The notes under the pieces: model-generated
What the model was told of the DNA's origin: nothing
Database searches by the model: none
What the model saw: the letters and a program-made list of their open reading frames with translations, nothing else
Shown here: piece by piece, positions 27,873 to 37,463 of the stretch
How positions within the stretch are numbered: the stretch's first letter is position 1
Layout of the letters: each line of letters opens with the position of its first letter
Assembly (NCBI GenBank): GCA_016712675.1
Contig: JADJQR010000001.1
Location: forward strand, 2,666,001 to 2,730,000
Origin: a bacterium
GTDB lineage: Bacteria; Krumholzibacteriota; Krumholzibacteriia; LZORAL124-64-63
Length of the DNA stretch: 64,000 nt
Direction: 5' to 3'
Position numbers and translations under genes: made by a program

Positions 27873-30439
27873 GCGGCGGGACGCCTTTCGCGCCCGACAC
27901 CGCGCAGACGTCCGCGGAGACCGGCAGGCGCGAACGACACGACCACCAGCGCCAGCGTCGCGACCGCACCGATCACCGTCAGGGTCAGGCCGCGCCGGAA
28001 CGAGCCGTCCCGGTAGCGGAACTCGACCGTGTGCTCCCCGGCCGGCAGCGCGACGGCGCGCAGCACCAGGTCCGCTGTCAGCAGCTCGGCCGGGCTGCCG
28101 TCCACCGTGGCGATCCAGCCGGGAGCCGCCATGTCGGCCAGCACCAGGACCGCCGGCGTGGCCGCCGCCGTCCGCAGGACCACCCGATCGAGGCCGTCCT
28201 CGACGAACGCCGGCACCGGCAGCGGGCCGGTGGCAGGCACAGGCGCGGGCTGCGGCGCGCGGTCCAGATGGACGACCGACGCGACGTCGACCTGGCCGTC
28301 CTGGATGCGGTCCAGGAAGGAACCCAGCCCGCCGCCGGCCGACGGCGGCGCCGGCTGCCACGACGCCAGGAGGCGCGCCCGCGGCAGGGCCGAGCGGTTG
28401 CGGTAGGCCCAGACGTCGCCGGCGGCCAGTGGCTGGGGCTCGACCTCGCAGCCCAGTTGGGCCAGCAGCGGCAGCTGGTCCGGCGGCAGCTGCCCATCCA
28501 GCACGATCAGCCTCGCGCCCAGCCAGTTGGCCAGGCGGCCGGCCGGCGGGTCGCCGTAGAGGCGCTTCCGGATCGCCTCGTAGCCGGCGAGCTTCGCCGG
28601 GTGGTAGCCCCCCAGGGAGCGCACGCCGTCGGCCAGCCAGGTGTTGCGTTGCTGATGCTCGCCCAGCGGCCAGATGCGGTCGTGGCCTGCGGCTGTCGCC
28701 AGCTCGAGCGCACCCGGAGCCGGGCCGACATCACGGGTCTCCGAGGCCTGGACCTGGAGCTGCGGCGCCGGGACCAGCCGCGGCTGTCCATCGGCCCCGC
28801 GCCCCACCGCCAGCAAGCCGCTCTCGGGCCGCACGACCAGCCGGTCGACGCCCAGGAGGTCGACCGCCGCCAGCGCCAGCAGGACCCAGCCCAGGCCGCG
28901 TGCGCGGAAGGCCGCGTTGCGGGCCGCGAAGAGCAGGGCCCCGGCCGCGGCCACCAGCACCAGGCCGATGCGCACGAGGCTGGACCGATGGAGCTCCCAC
29001 GCCGCATCCAGCAGCACCGACGGGGCCTGCCGACCGCCTGCCGCGGCCAAGGACTGCAGCGACGATCGGTACGGGCCCTCGAACATCGAGGCGGCACCGC
29101 CGGCCAGTAGCAGAAGTCCGAGTGCCCCCAGGCCCGCCGGCAGTAGCAGGGGCCGGCCGGCCGGCGGCACTCCCCCGGCCAGCCGCGCCTGGCCGCGGGC
29201 CGCCAGGATGGCCAGCGCGAAGGCCGGAACAACCAGGATCATCGACGGCACGCGGAACTTGTCGAAGTACGGCAGCACGCGGTAGAGCAGCTCGTAGAGC
29301 CCGAAACCGAACGTCCCGAACGAGACGAACACCGCAAGCACCGACAACGCGACCAGGGCGCCCCACAGGCTGCGGCCGCCGCGGGCAAAGCCGAGCGCGG
29401 CCAGCGCCAGCCAGAGGAACCCGTAGTAGTTCGGGTAGTCGTTGAAGGGCATCAGGCCCAGGTAGGTGGCCTGCCCGAAGCCGGCCGCCGCCGGCAGCAC
29501 GAACGTTCCCGTTTCCGCGGGCGCCAGCGCCCAGCCGGAGGCGTAGTCGAGGCCCACACCACCGCCGCCGGCTGCGTCCTGGCCGCGGATCGAGATCCGG
29601 GCGTAGTCCTGGACCGGCACCAAGAGCACGGCGGCGACCAGGAAACCGAGCGCGATGCCGACCGCCACGGGAACCAGCCGGCGCGCCCGAACCGCGACCG
29701 GCAGTTCCTTCGCCGCCGCGGCGAACGGTCGCACGGTTCCCCACACGGCCAACCAGGTCGCGATGCCGAGCGTGTAGTAGGAGATCTGGAAGTGGCCGCG
29801 CAGCAGCTGCAGGCCTGTCAGCAGGCCGAGCATCCCCGCCGCGCGCAGGCCCACCCCGTCGAGCGCACGCAGGGTCCAGCCGGCGATCCAGGGCAGGTAC
29901 ATCGCCGCGCCCAGCTTGGAGCCGTGCCCGTGCACCCCCCAGGCCACGACCTGCGGAAAGAGCAGGAACAGCGCCGCGCCCAGCAACAGTGAACTGACCG
30001 GCAGCCGCCAGCGGGACAGCAGCCAGACCATCCCCAGGCCGCCGAACAGCAGGTGCCCGATCATCCACGTCAGTGGCGGCATCCCGAGCGTGCCCTGCAG
30101 AAACGCGAACAGCGCGGCCGGCGGGTAGAGCCCCGGCACGTACGCGAGCGAGCCGAAGCTGGGCATGCCGGCAAACAGGTACGGGTTCCAGTGTGGATAC
30201 TCGCCATTCGCGCGCGCCGCATCGCCCACACGCGCGAACACGTCGGCGTTGCCCGCATCCGCGCTGCGGAACGTCTGCCCCAGGAATACAGGCCCCGGAT
30301 AGAGGACGGCCCCCAGCAGCCAGACGGCCGCGGCGAGGGTCAGCCAGCGCGCCCACGGGCGCCGCCACAGCTCCGGCCCGCCGCCGGGCATGTCGCGCGG
30401 GGCGGAGGCGTCGTTCGGGCGGGATCGTGTTCGCGCCAT
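27869..30439 (-). CDS. YfhO-family membrane protein (GT-C-like)
   Basis: 856-residue polytopic membrane protein matching the bacterial YfhO family. The first loop has GQTFRSADAGNADVFAR and YPHWNPYLFAGMPSFGS, both family hallmarks. About a dozen membrane segments follow, then an extracytoplasmic domain with ARLLASWQPAP, APGWIATVDGSPA and a final membrane helix. YfhO proteins are thought to be GT-C-fold transferases using polyprenyl-phosphate sugars for glycosylation of wall polymers or lipoteichoic acid. AGGAG lies 5 nt before the ATG. Next to the Dpm-like gene, which would make its donor. Acceptor unknown. Confidence 0.85.
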   Translation of the reverse strand: MARTRSRPNDASAPRDMPGGGPELWRRPWARWLTLAAAVWLLGAVLYPGPVFLGQTFRSADAGNADVFARVGDAARANGEYPHWNPYLFAGMPSFGSLAYVPGLYPPAALFAFLQGTLGMPPLTWMIGHLLFGGLGMVWLLSRWRLPVSSLLLGAALFLLFPQVVAWGVHGHGSKLGAAMYLPWIAGWTLRALDGVGLRAAGMLGLLTGLQLLRGHFQISYYTLGIATWLAVWGTVRPFAAAAKELPVAVRARRLVPVAVGIALGFLVAAVLLVPVQDYARISIRGQDAAGGGGVGLDYASGWALAPAETGTFVLPAAAGFGQATYLGLMPFNDYPNYYGFLWLALAALGFARGGRSLWGALVALSVLAVFVSFGTFGFGLYELLYRVLPYFDKFRVPSMILVVPAFALAILAARGQARLAGGVPPAGRPLLLPAGLGALGLLLLAGGAASMFEGPYRSSLQSLAAAGGRQAPSVLLDAAWELHRSSLVRIGLVLVAAAGALLFAARNAAFRARGLGWVLLALAAVDLLGVDRLVVRPESGLLAVGRGADGQPRLVPAPQLQVQASETRDVGPAPGALELATAAGHDRIWPLGEHQQRNTWLADGVRSLGGYHPAKLAGYEAIRKRLYGDPPAGRLANWLGARLIVLDGQLPPDQLPLLAQLGCEVEPQPLAAGDVWAYRNRSALPRARLLASWQPAPPSAGGGLGSFLDRIQDGQVDVASVVHLDRAPQPAPVPATGPLPVPAFVEDGLDRVVLRTAAATPAVLVLADMAAPGWIATVDGSPAELLTADLVLRAVALPAGEHTVEFRYRDGSFRRGLTLTVIGAVATLALVVVSFAPAGLRGRLRGVGRERRPAA

Positions 30440-30488
30440 GTCTTCTCCTGCCGTGCCAACCCGTTGCGGGGTCTTGGATTCCGGATTC

Positions 30489-30518
30489 ATGATACCAGAT
30501 CGCACCACGGTCCGTAAA
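30489..30518 (-). promoter_or_regulatory. Promoter before the YfhO-like gene
   Basis: TTTACG, 18 nt, TATCAT preceded by TGG (an extended -10). It lies in the 103-nt gap between a GT2 gene and the YfhO-like gene, the only sizeable gap in this half of the glycan locus. Transcription would start near 30482 and could serve all genes through the flippase. Confidence 0.6.
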
Positions 30519-30542
30519 CGCCGGGCCGCCAGTGCCCCTGCC

Positions 30543-31475
30543 TCAGCCCTTCCGCCGCGCCAGTTCGTCGATGGCGCCCTGCCAGATGGCCAACGCGGTG
30601 GCCGGCCGGCCGTGCCACAGGTTCCAGGCCATGTGCCCGCCGAAGTAGCCCGCCTGCGCCAGCGCCAGCAGCGGCCAGCTGCGCCGTGGCCAGTGCTTGC
30701 GCAGCAGGTGCACGTGGCTGCGGCTGCGCAGCCAGGCCCGGTACGGGCTCTCCTGCCCCAGCGAGGCGGAGACCTTGTGCAGCACCAGGGCCCGTGGCAC
30801 GTGCAGGATCAGGCCGCCGGCCGCGCGGGAGCGCAGCGAGTAGTCGGAGTCCTCGCCGTAGAAGTGGAACGTCTCGTCCAGCAGGCCCAACTGCCGCAGC
30901 GCCGCGTGCTTGACCAGAAGGGCGCAGCCCGTGCCGTAGTCCACGTAGCGCGGCTGCGGGTCCAGCCGGCCGGCGAGTTTGCGGATGCCGGCGTGCCGGC
31001 ACCAGCCGCTGCGGCTGCCCACCACGCCGCCGTCGTACCAGACGCGCGCCGGGTCGTCCGCGTAGCAGATGCGGGGCGTCGCCAGCCACGCCTGCGGGTC
31101 GGCGGCCAGAGCCAGTGCCAGGGTCTGCAGGCTGCCTTCGGGCACCACCGTGTCGTTGTTCAGCAGGAGCACCAGCGGCTCGCCGTCCTCGTCCCGCAGC
31201 TGCGCCATGGCCAGGTTGTTGCCGCCCGCCCAGCGGAGGTTGGCACCGGCCTCGATGATCTCCACGCCGGGATGATGCTGGCGGGTCCAGGCCACCGAGT
31301 CGTCGGTGGAGCCGTTGTCGACGAGTATCACCCGCAGCCCGCGGTAGCGGCTGTCGCGCAGCGAGGCCAGGCAGTCGCGCAGGTACTGGACGCCGTTCCA
31401 GTTGACGACGACGACGACCAGCGGCGGCAGCGGGGCCCGCGGCTGACGGGCGCGCAGGCCGTCGCGCTCATACAC
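30543..31475 (-). CDS. GT2-family glycosyltransferase (rhamnosyltransferase-like)
   Basis: 310 aa, cytoplasmic or membrane-associated. Seen: VVVVVNWNGVQYL, VILVDNGSTDDSV, LLLNNDTVVPEGSL (the NDD-type metal site reads NND) and DETFHFYGEDSDYSLRSR, the arrangement of dTDP-rhamnosyl- and related transferases. The C-terminus has a hydrophobic stretch (WPLLALAQAGYFGGHMAW). GTG start overlaps the upstream gene by 8 nt. The sugar donor is not predictable. Last gene before the internal promoter. Confidence 0.85.
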   Translation of the reverse strand: MYERDGLRARQPRAPLPPLVVVVVNWNGVQYLRDCLASLRDSRYRGLRVILVDNGSTDDSVAWTRQHHPGVEIIEAGANLRWAGGNNLAMAQLRDEDGEPLVLLLNNDTVVPEGSLQTLALALAADPQAWLATPRICYADDPARVWYDGGVVGSRSGWCRHAGIRKLAGRLDPQPRYVDYGTGCALLVKHAALRQLGLLDETFHFYGEDSDYSLRSRAAGGLILHVPRALVLHKVSASLGQESPYRAWLRSRSHVHLLRKHWPRRSWPLLALAQAGYFGGHMAWNLWHGRPATALAIWQGAIDELARRKG

Positions 31476-32427
31476 GGCGGCTGACCCGGTACTCGGTCTC
31501 GGGCCGGCGGCCGGCCACGATCATCTCGGCGATCAGGCCCAGGCTGACGAATTGCAGCGCCATGACCATCAGCACCAGCCCCAGCACCAGCATGGGCCTC
31601 ACGCGCAGACCGTTGCCCATCAACCACCAGACCATGAAGTAGAGGCTGATGGCGCCGCCCACGGCCAGGCAAACCAGTCCCAGCCGGCCGAAGAAATGCA
31701 GCGGCGAGGTGCGCTTGGCGTGGAGGAAGTAGACCGTGAGCAGGTCGAGGAAGCCGTTGACGAAACGGGCCATGCCGTACTTCGTGCGGCCGTACTTGCG
31801 CGCGGCGTGCCGGACCGGCAACTCGGCCACGCGGAAGCCGTCCAGGTGCGCCAGGGCCGGCACGTAGCGGTGCATGTCGCCGTACAGGCGCACGCGCTGC
31901 GTCACCTCGCGCCGGTACGCCTTGAGACCACAGTTGAAGTCGTGCAGGCGCAGGCCACACATGCGGCCGGTGAACCAGTTGAAGACCCGGCTCGTCTGGT
32001 TCTTGACCAGGCTGTCCTTGCGCTTCTGCTTCCAGCCGGAGACCAGGTCGTAGCCCTCGTCCAGCTTGTCCAACAGCGCGGGGATCTCCGCCGGATCGTC
32101 CTGCAGGTCGGCGTCCATCGTCACGACGACCGCGCCGCGGGCTGCGTTGAATCCGGCCGCCAGCGCGGCGGCCTTGCCGAAATTGCGGCCGAACGCAAGG
32201 CCGTGCACGCGCGGATCGCCGCGGGCCAGACGCTCGGTGACGGCGAACGTGTCGTCCGTGCTGCCGTCGTCGATGATCCAGGCTTCCCAGTCCAGGCCCC
32301 GCGAGGCCGCCGCCGCCGCAATGCGTTCGACCAGCTCCGGGAGGGATTCTGCCTCGTTGAAGGCCGGCACCACGACCGAAAGGTCGCAGGTCGCCCCGTC
32401 CGCCCGCTCACGTCCCTGGACGCTCAC
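31468..32427 (-). CDS. GT2 polyprenyl-phosphate glycosyltransferase with two C-terminal membrane helices
   Basis: 319 aa. The catalytic part has SVVVPAFNEAESLPEL, IIDDGSTDDT, GRNFGKAAALAAGF, and the DXD-like VTMDADLQDDP. KYGRTKYGM and two strongly hydrophobic segments follow (LGLVCLAVGGAISLYFMVWWL and VLGLVLMVMALQFVSLGLI). This is the layout of ArnC/GtrB-like enzymes that load a sugar on undecaprenyl phosphate. It is thus the second polyprenyl-phosphate-sugar synthase in the locus, beside the Dpm-like one. GTG start in a GTGA overlap with the epimerase gene. Confidence 0.88.
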   Translation of the reverse strand: MSVQGRERADGATCDLSVVVPAFNEAESLPELVERIAAAAASRGLDWEAWIIDDGSTDDTFAVTERLARGDPRVHGLAFGRNFGKAAALAAGFNAARGAVVVTMDADLQDDPAEIPALLDKLDEGYDLVSGWKQKRKDSLVKNQTSRVFNWFTGRMCGLRLHDFNCGLKAYRREVTQRVRLYGDMHRYVPALAHLDGFRVAELPVRHAARKYGRTKYGMARFVNGFLDLLTVYFLHAKRTSPLHFFGRLGLVCLAVGGAISLYFMVWWLMGNGLRVRPMLVLGLVLMVMALQFVSLGLIAEMIVAGRRPETEYRVSRRV

Positions 32428-33422
32428 GCCTGCCGCCTCCTGGCCACGGCCCAGGCCACTTCGCGGCGCAGGCCTTCCTCGAAGGTGACGGTCGGCCGGT
32501 ACCCGATCGTCCGCTCGACGTGCGTCCGTTCGGCGAACGTGTCGCGCACGTCGCCGTCGGCGGTGGGCCGATACTCGACGGTGGCGGCGACGCCCGGCAC
32601 GTGCTCGCGCAGGAGACGGCCGAGCAGCTCGAGCGACTCGCCGAACGCGACACGGCTGCCGCCGCCGGTGTTGAACACCTCCCAGGGCCGGTCGCAGGCC
32701 ACTGCCAGCAGGTTCGAGCGCACGGCATCCGCCACGTACGTGAAGTCCCGCGTCTGGGCGCCGTCGCCGTAGACCTCGAACACGCGCCCGTCGAGCGCCG
32801 CTTCGATGTACTTGCGGAACGCCATGTCCGGACGCTGGCGGGGACCGTAGACCGTGAAGTAGCGCAGACTGCTGGTGGGCACGCCGAAGTTGGCGGAGTA
32901 GAGCACGCACAGGTGCTCGGCCGCCATCTTGGTCACGCCGTACGGCGACAGCGGCTGTGGCAACGCCTGTTCGGTCACCGGCAGCTGTTCCTGGTCACCG
33001 TAGACGGAACTGCTGCTCGAATAGACGAAGCGGGCGAGCGTGTCGCGGACCGACGGTTCGCGGCAGGCCTCCAGCAGCCGCTGCGTGGCCATCACGTTGC
33101 GACCCAGATACTCGGCGAAATACGCGCCCCAGGAAGCGCGCACGCCGGCCTGCGCCGCCAGGTGGAAGACCGCGCGCTGCCCACGCAGAAGTGCCACGGC
33201 GTCCAGCTGCTGCAGGTCCTCCTGCCGGAACCGGAAGCCCGGATGGGCCAGGCAGCCGGCCAGGTTCTCGCGCTTGAGGGCCGGATCGTAGTAGTCCGTC
33301 AGGCAATCCACCCCGGTGACCAGGCAGCCGAGTTCGAGCAGGGCTTCGCTGACGGTGCTGCCGATGAAACCCGCGCAGCCGGTGACGACCACAGGTACGC
33401 CAGGCGCCAGGATCGAGGTCAC
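32424..33422 (-). CDS. NAD-dependent nucleotide-sugar epimerase/dehydratase
   Basis: Extended short-chain dehydrogenase of 332 aa. The NAD-binding GCAGFIGS is at 15-22, the catalytic serine region is YSSSSSVYG, and Y161/K165 form YGVTK. YGPRQRPDMAFRKYI and RDFTYVADAV are typical of UDP-glucuronate or UDP-glucose 4-epimerases. The start is taken as GTG at 33422, since no other start codon lies between the upstream stop and the Rossmann fold that would give a plausible N-terminus. Supplies a nucleotide sugar to the locus; the exact substrate is open. Confidence 0.9.
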   Translation of the reverse strand: MTSILAPGVPVVVTGCAGFIGSTVSEALLELGCLVTGVDCLTDYYDPALKRENLAGCLAHPGFRFRQEDLQQLDAVALLRGQRAVFHLAAQAGVRASWGAYFAEYLGRNVMATQRLLEACREPSVRDTLARFVYSSSSSVYGDQEQLPVTEQALPQPLSPYGVTKMAAEHLCVLYSANFGVPTSSLRYFTVYGPRQRPDMAFRKYIEAALDGRVFEVYGDGAQTRDFTYVADAVRSNLLAVACDRPWEVFNTGGGSRVAFGESLELLGRLLREHVPGVAATVEYRPTADGDVRDTFAERTHVERTIGYRPTVTFEEGLRREVAWAVARRRQA

Positions 33423-33474
33423 GCGGGCCGGCAGTCCGGCGACGATCCCGCGCGCATCCGCGCCCCGGGTGTGC

Positions 33475-36231
33475 TCAGCGGCCAAGGGCTTCCTCCACCT
33501 GCTGCCGGATCCGGTCCTGCTCGAGCGAGCCCGCCTGCTGGCGCATCTCCTCGATGCCACGGACCATGTCCGCATCCTGTTCCCCGCTCTGCTTCTGCCA
33601 CGCCTCCATCACCGCGCGAGCCTGGCTCACGTCACCCAGTGCCTGGTGCACGCTGAACAGAACCTGGTGGTAGAACTTCCGCTCCGGCTGTGCCGCCAGG
33701 CGGTCGTTCAACCAGGCAACGGCCAGCTCAGGCACGCCCCCGCGCACGAAACCGCGGATGCTGTTGAAGACGGTGCGCTCCTCGATCTCCACCGGCACGT
33801 TGCCCTGCAGCGAAGACAGGAAGGTCCTCGCCTCCTCGTCCTGGTAGGCCTGGACCAGCAGCAGGGGGAAGAACTCCAGCGCCTGCTCGTTGAACGGCGT
33901 CACCGCCAAGCTGGCGCGGAAAGCGGCCAGCGCCGAAGCCAGCAGTTCGCGATAGCGCGCCTGGTCGGTGGCGGCGGCCTCCGACGCCATGACGTAGAAT
34001 TCGTAGCCCGCCCGGTTGAGGGCGGCCGGGTAGTTGCCCAGCAGGAAGACGGCGTTGGGCACGCGGTACTGGTCGGTGCGGGGCGTGCCGAGCATCCTGG
34101 CCAGCGAGTCGAGCTCGCTGGCGCTGAGTTCGCCGGCCTCGCGCCCGAATCCACGGCGCGCGCCGTCACCGGCCAGGCCGGCCATCGCGCGGTAGACGTC
34201 GGTGCGTCGGGCATCGTCCGCGTCCATCACCGAACCGAGGCGGTAGACTCCCAGCATGTTCTGCAGCACGGCCTGCGGATCGGTGCGGGGCAGGTTGTCC
34301 GGGCCAGGCGTGTCCAGCAGGCGATAGGTCATGCCTTCCATCTGCAGGTTCGGGTAGTAGCGCGACATGTTCTCCTGCGGGATCGTCACCGCAAAGAAAT
34401 GAGGCCGGCCCTTCTCGCCCTGGTTGGCCGTGATGATGTCGTGGATGACGTAGTCCTTGATCATGATGAACTGGCGCTCACCCGTCTTCGGGTCCTCATA
34501 GAGACGGTGGCGCAGGGCGTCGATCTCGGCATCGCTCCGCTGCATGGCCAGCGGGTTCTCCGGGTTGTGCTTGAGCTGCTTGATGTACCACGGCAGGTTG
34601 ATCAGCGACAGGTTCACCACGGTCACGTCGCGCCTGAACTTCTCGACCTCCTGCAGGTACCAGATCGGGAACGTGTCGTTGTCACCGTTCGTGAACAGGA
34701 TCGCGTTCCGGTCGCAGCCCGCCAGGATGTTCCACGCGTAGTCGTAGGCGATGTAGTTTTTCGTGTTGTCGTGCTCGAAGTACTTGACGCTGCCGGGCAT
34801 GATCGCCAGCAGCGGCAGGACCACGAGCAGCGCGCCGGCGGCAAGCACTGCCGGCTTCGCCTTGAGCGTCGCGGTGCCACGCCATTCGCCGCCCGCCTTC
34901 TCCATCTGCGCCGCCGACCTGCCCTCGGGGCCGGCCAGGTAGCGCAGCAGCGCCGACGCGCCCAGGCCGATGAACACGGCCGCGAACATGAACGCTGCGA
35001 AGTAGAAGTAATCGCGGTCGCGTACCTCGTGGTTCGTGAAGTTGAGGTACAGCGTCAGCATCTCGCCGTTGATCAGATAGCCGACCAGCGGGACGAACAC
35101 GAGCGGACGCAGGCGCCGCAGTCCCTGCAGCAAGCCCACCAAGGCCAGAAAGATGGGGCCGAGAACCGTTGAGACCGTCATGAGCAGGCCGTGTCCCGGC
35201 CCCAGGAAGTAGAACTGCTTGAAGAGAAACCCGTAATAGTACCCGAACTGCCAGTCGAGCGGGGCCTGGCGCGTGAACGGATTCAGCGGCGGGTACTGCT
35301 CGCGTCGGATGACCGAGAGCAGCGTCCGGAAGTCCTCCGGTGCCGTCTGGTTGATGAACGGCTCGGGGTTGGCGCCGGCGCGGATCATCATCATCGCATG
35401 CACCGTGAGGCCCAGGAAGAACAGGGCGCTGCCCCACAGGGCGAAGCGGTGACCGGTCGCGGCGCGCACGCCCACGAACACCAGGTAGCCGATCAGCAGC
35501 GCGACCAGGCCGGCGTCGGGCAGGACGTTCGTCGTCGATAGCAGGAAGAGCGCCAGCCCCGTACTCATCAGCAGCAGGTCCAGCAGCGGCAACCGGCGCC
35601 GCGAGGCCACGACGATCAGCGCGAAGATGCCCGGATACACGAGCAGTGTGCCCAGGTGGAAACCCACGCCGAGGCCAAGCAGGTAGATCATCAGCAGGAG
35701 CAGCAGGTTGCTGCCCTGCTCGGACCTGTGGTCATGCCAACGGACCGCGAGCCAGGCCAGCAGCGCCAGCATGAAGGCGGCCAGCCCGTACACCTCCGCC
35801 TCGATGGCGTTCGCCCAGAACGTCTCCGAGAAGGCCAGGAACAGCGCCCCTACGACCCCGCCGGCGTGTGCCAGCCAACCGGAATCCGGATCGGCCCGCC
35901 GCGCCAGTTCCCAGATGAGCAGGTAGATGAAGGTGACGGCCAGCGCGCTGAAGAACGCCGACATGAAGTTGACCGCCCACGCGGTCCGCAACGAAGGCTG
36001 CGTGATGTCGGGTTGACCGCTGAGCAGTACATCGAAGACGCGTCCCATCAGCACGTACAGTGGCGTGCCCGGCTGATGGGGAACACCGACGATATGGCTG
36101 GTGGTGATGAACTCGCCGGCGTCCCAGAACGGCGTCGTGCTGTTGAGCGTCGCGCCATAGACGGCCAGCGTCAGGACGAAGACGCCGGCGGCGATCAGGA
36201 CCTGGGGCCGGCGGAACCAGTGTGCGGTCAC
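33475..36231 (-). CDS. DUF2723 / TMEM260-like membrane protein with C-terminal helical repeats
   Basis: About 918 aa. The first loop has PFWDAGEFITTSHIVGVPHQPGTPL (D37, E40), the hallmark of DUF2723, followed by about twelve membrane segments, FTNHEVRDRDYFYF, and an extracytoplasmic domain with LFTNGDNDTFPIWYLQEVE. The last 200 residues look like TPR-type helices. The eukaryotic relative TMEM260 is a protein O-mannosyltransferase; by fold this is a GT-C enzyme that probably uses a polyprenyl-phosphate sugar. The start is uncertain: GTG at 36231 has GAAGG 7 nt upstream and begins just before the first membrane segment; ATG at 36255 lacks a good site. Confidence 0.85.
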   Translation of the reverse strand: MTAHWFRRPQVLIAAGVFVLTLAVYGATLNSTTPFWDAGEFITTSHIVGVPHQPGTPLYVLMGRVFDVLLSGQPDITQPSLRTAWAVNFMSAFFSALAVTFIYLLIWELARRADPDSGWLAHAGGVVGALFLAFSETFWANAIEAEVYGLAAFMLALLAWLAVRWHDHRSEQGSNLLLLLMIYLLGLGVGFHLGTLLVYPGIFALIVVASRRRLPLLDLLLMSTGLALFLLSTTNVLPDAGLVALLIGYLVFVGVRAATGHRFALWGSALFFLGLTVHAMMMIRAGANPEPFINQTAPEDFRTLLSVIRREQYPPLNPFTRQAPLDWQFGYYYGFLFKQFYFLGPGHGLLMTVSTVLGPIFLALVGLLQGLRRLRPLVFVPLVGYLINGEMLTLYLNFTNHEVRDRDYFYFAAFMFAAVFIGLGASALLRYLAGPEGRSAAQMEKAGGEWRGTATLKAKPAVLAAGALLVVLPLLAIMPGSVKYFEHDNTKNYIAYDYAWNILAGCDRNAILFTNGDNDTFPIWYLQEVEKFRRDVTVVNLSLINLPWYIKQLKHNPENPLAMQRSDAEIDALRHRLYEDPKTGERQFIMIKDYVIHDIITANQGEKGRPHFFAVTIPQENMSRYYPNLQMEGMTYRLLDTPGPDNLPRTDPQAVLQNMLGVYRLGSVMDADDARRTDVYRAMAGLAGDGARRGFGREAGELSASELDSLARMLGTPRTDQYRVPNAVFLLGNYPAALNRAGYEFYVMASEAAATDQARYRELLASALAAFRASLAVTPFNEQALEFFPLLLVQAYQDEEARTFLSSLQGNVPVEIEERTVFNSIRGFVRGGVPELAVAWLNDRLAAQPERKFYHQVLFSVHQALGDVSQARAVMEAWQKQSGEQDADMVRGIEEMRQQAGSLEQDRIRQQVEEALGR

Positions 36232-36403
36232 GTTGTCACCTTCGTCAGGGGGCATGCCCCACAGGTCAGGAAACGGCCGCCTGGCAGCCGGGGCGGATGC
36301 TCATACGGGAAGAGGTCCGCGCGGGCCCCCGCCCGGTCGGCCAAGGCACGGCAGGCGGAGCCCGGCGCGCCGCTGGCCGGGCGGGACGTCGCTTCGGCAA
36401 ACC

Positions 36404-36432
36404 AAGCTAGCACACGCAACTTGGGCGAACAA
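36404..36432 (-). promoter_or_regulatory. Possible promoter before the DUF2723 gene
   Basis: The roughly 230-nt gap between the LPG-synthase-like gene and the DUF2723 gene holds TTGTTC, 17 nt, TAGCTT on the minus strand. The -10 is identical to that proposed for prs. It would start transcription near 36397. Only moderate consensus match; the rest of the gap is G+C-rich with no gene seen. Confidence 0.4.
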
Positions 36433-36461
36433 CCGGGGTTCCTGCAGGTTCCCGCACCCGC

Positions 36462-37463
36462 TCACCGATCCGCCGTCGCCCCCGCGGCCCCCCCCGCTGC
36501 GGCCGGGCGCCGCCGGCGCCACAGGAACAGGCCGCCGACCAGGCTGTACGCCACCTGGACCAGATACGCAACCAGTTCCATGGCCACGGCCTGCGGCGCC
36601 GCAAGGGCAGCCCAGGTCAGCAGCGTAGCCGACACCGATTCTCGTAAGCCTATGCCATTGATAGAGATAGGCAAAGTCAAGCTGAGCGCCAGGAGCGGAA
36701 TCAGGACCAGCAGTTGCAGCCCGGAAGACCAGGTCAAGGCGATGCCGAGTCCGGCGGCAGCCGCCAGATGCGTGACCAGCCGCAGCATCTGGATGCCGAC
36801 ACTCAGGGCGAACAGGCCGTTCAGCCAGGCGACGCGCGGCCGCAGCCCGGCCAGCTCGCTGGCGAATCGCGCGAGGGGCGCCGCCAGCCAGGGCAGCCCC
36901 AGCCGCTGCGTCCACCCGACCATCAACGATCCCAGGCGCCGGGACAGGAGCGCTGCCAGTACGCCGAACAGGAGCGCACCGACCGGCAGCAGGGCCAGTG
37001 CCACCGGCGGCAGCGGCACGGCGACCAACGCCGCCAGCGCCATGGCACCGCAGGCAAGCGCGGTCAGGGCCGCCAGGCCGATCAGCCGATCGAGCATCGT
37101 GGCCCCCAGGACGGCGGCGCGACGGCCGTCGCGCGCGCCGAGGTCGAGGATCTTCCACGCATCCCCGCCGATGTTCGCCGGCAGGAAGTTGTTGAAGAAG
37201 AGCCCGATGTGGTACAGGCGCGTGATCTCGCCTCGACCGGCCGCCACGCCCATCGCGCGCAGGATCAACGCCCACTGCCAGGCTCCCAGGATCGCCGAGA
37301 CGGCGTACAGGAAGAAGGACGCGAACAGCCAGTTCCAGCGCGGCTGGTGCATGGCCTCCTGGACCTCCCGCAGGGGGAGCTTCGCCAGCAGGAGCGCAAC
37401 CAGGACGACGGTGCCGACGACCTTCAACCCCAGCAGCAGGCGGCCCCGGTCGGCCGGCGTCAT
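36462..37463 (-). CDS. Lysylphosphatidylglycerol synthase TM-region-like (UPF0104) membrane protein
   Basis: 333 aa, about eight membrane segments. The family motifs are LYHIGLFFNNFLPANIGGDAWKI and LPISINGIGLRESV, as in the N-terminal half of MprF and in AglD-type proteins. No lysyl-transferase domain is present. Such stand-alone proteins are often found among glycosyltransferases and are proposed to move lipid-linked substrates across the membrane. ATG overlaps the stop of the upstream GT4 gene (ATGA). The C-terminus is an Arg then Ala/Gly-rich tail. Confidence 0.85.
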   Translation of the reverse strand: MTPADRGRLLLGLKVVGTVVLVALLLAKLPLREVQEAMHQPRWNWLFASFFLYAVSAILGAWQWALILRAMGVAAGRGEITRLYHIGLFFNNFLPANIGGDAWKILDLGARDGRRAAVLGATMLDRLIGLAALTALACGAMALAALVAVPLPPVALALLPVGALLFGVLAALLSRRLGSLMVGWTQRLGLPWLAAPLARFASELAGLRPRVAWLNGLFALSVGIQMLRLVTHLAAAAGLGIALTWSSGLQLLVLIPLLALSLTLPISINGIGLRESVSATLLTWAALAAPQAVAMELVAYLVQVAYSLVGGLFLWRRRRPAAAGGAAGATADR

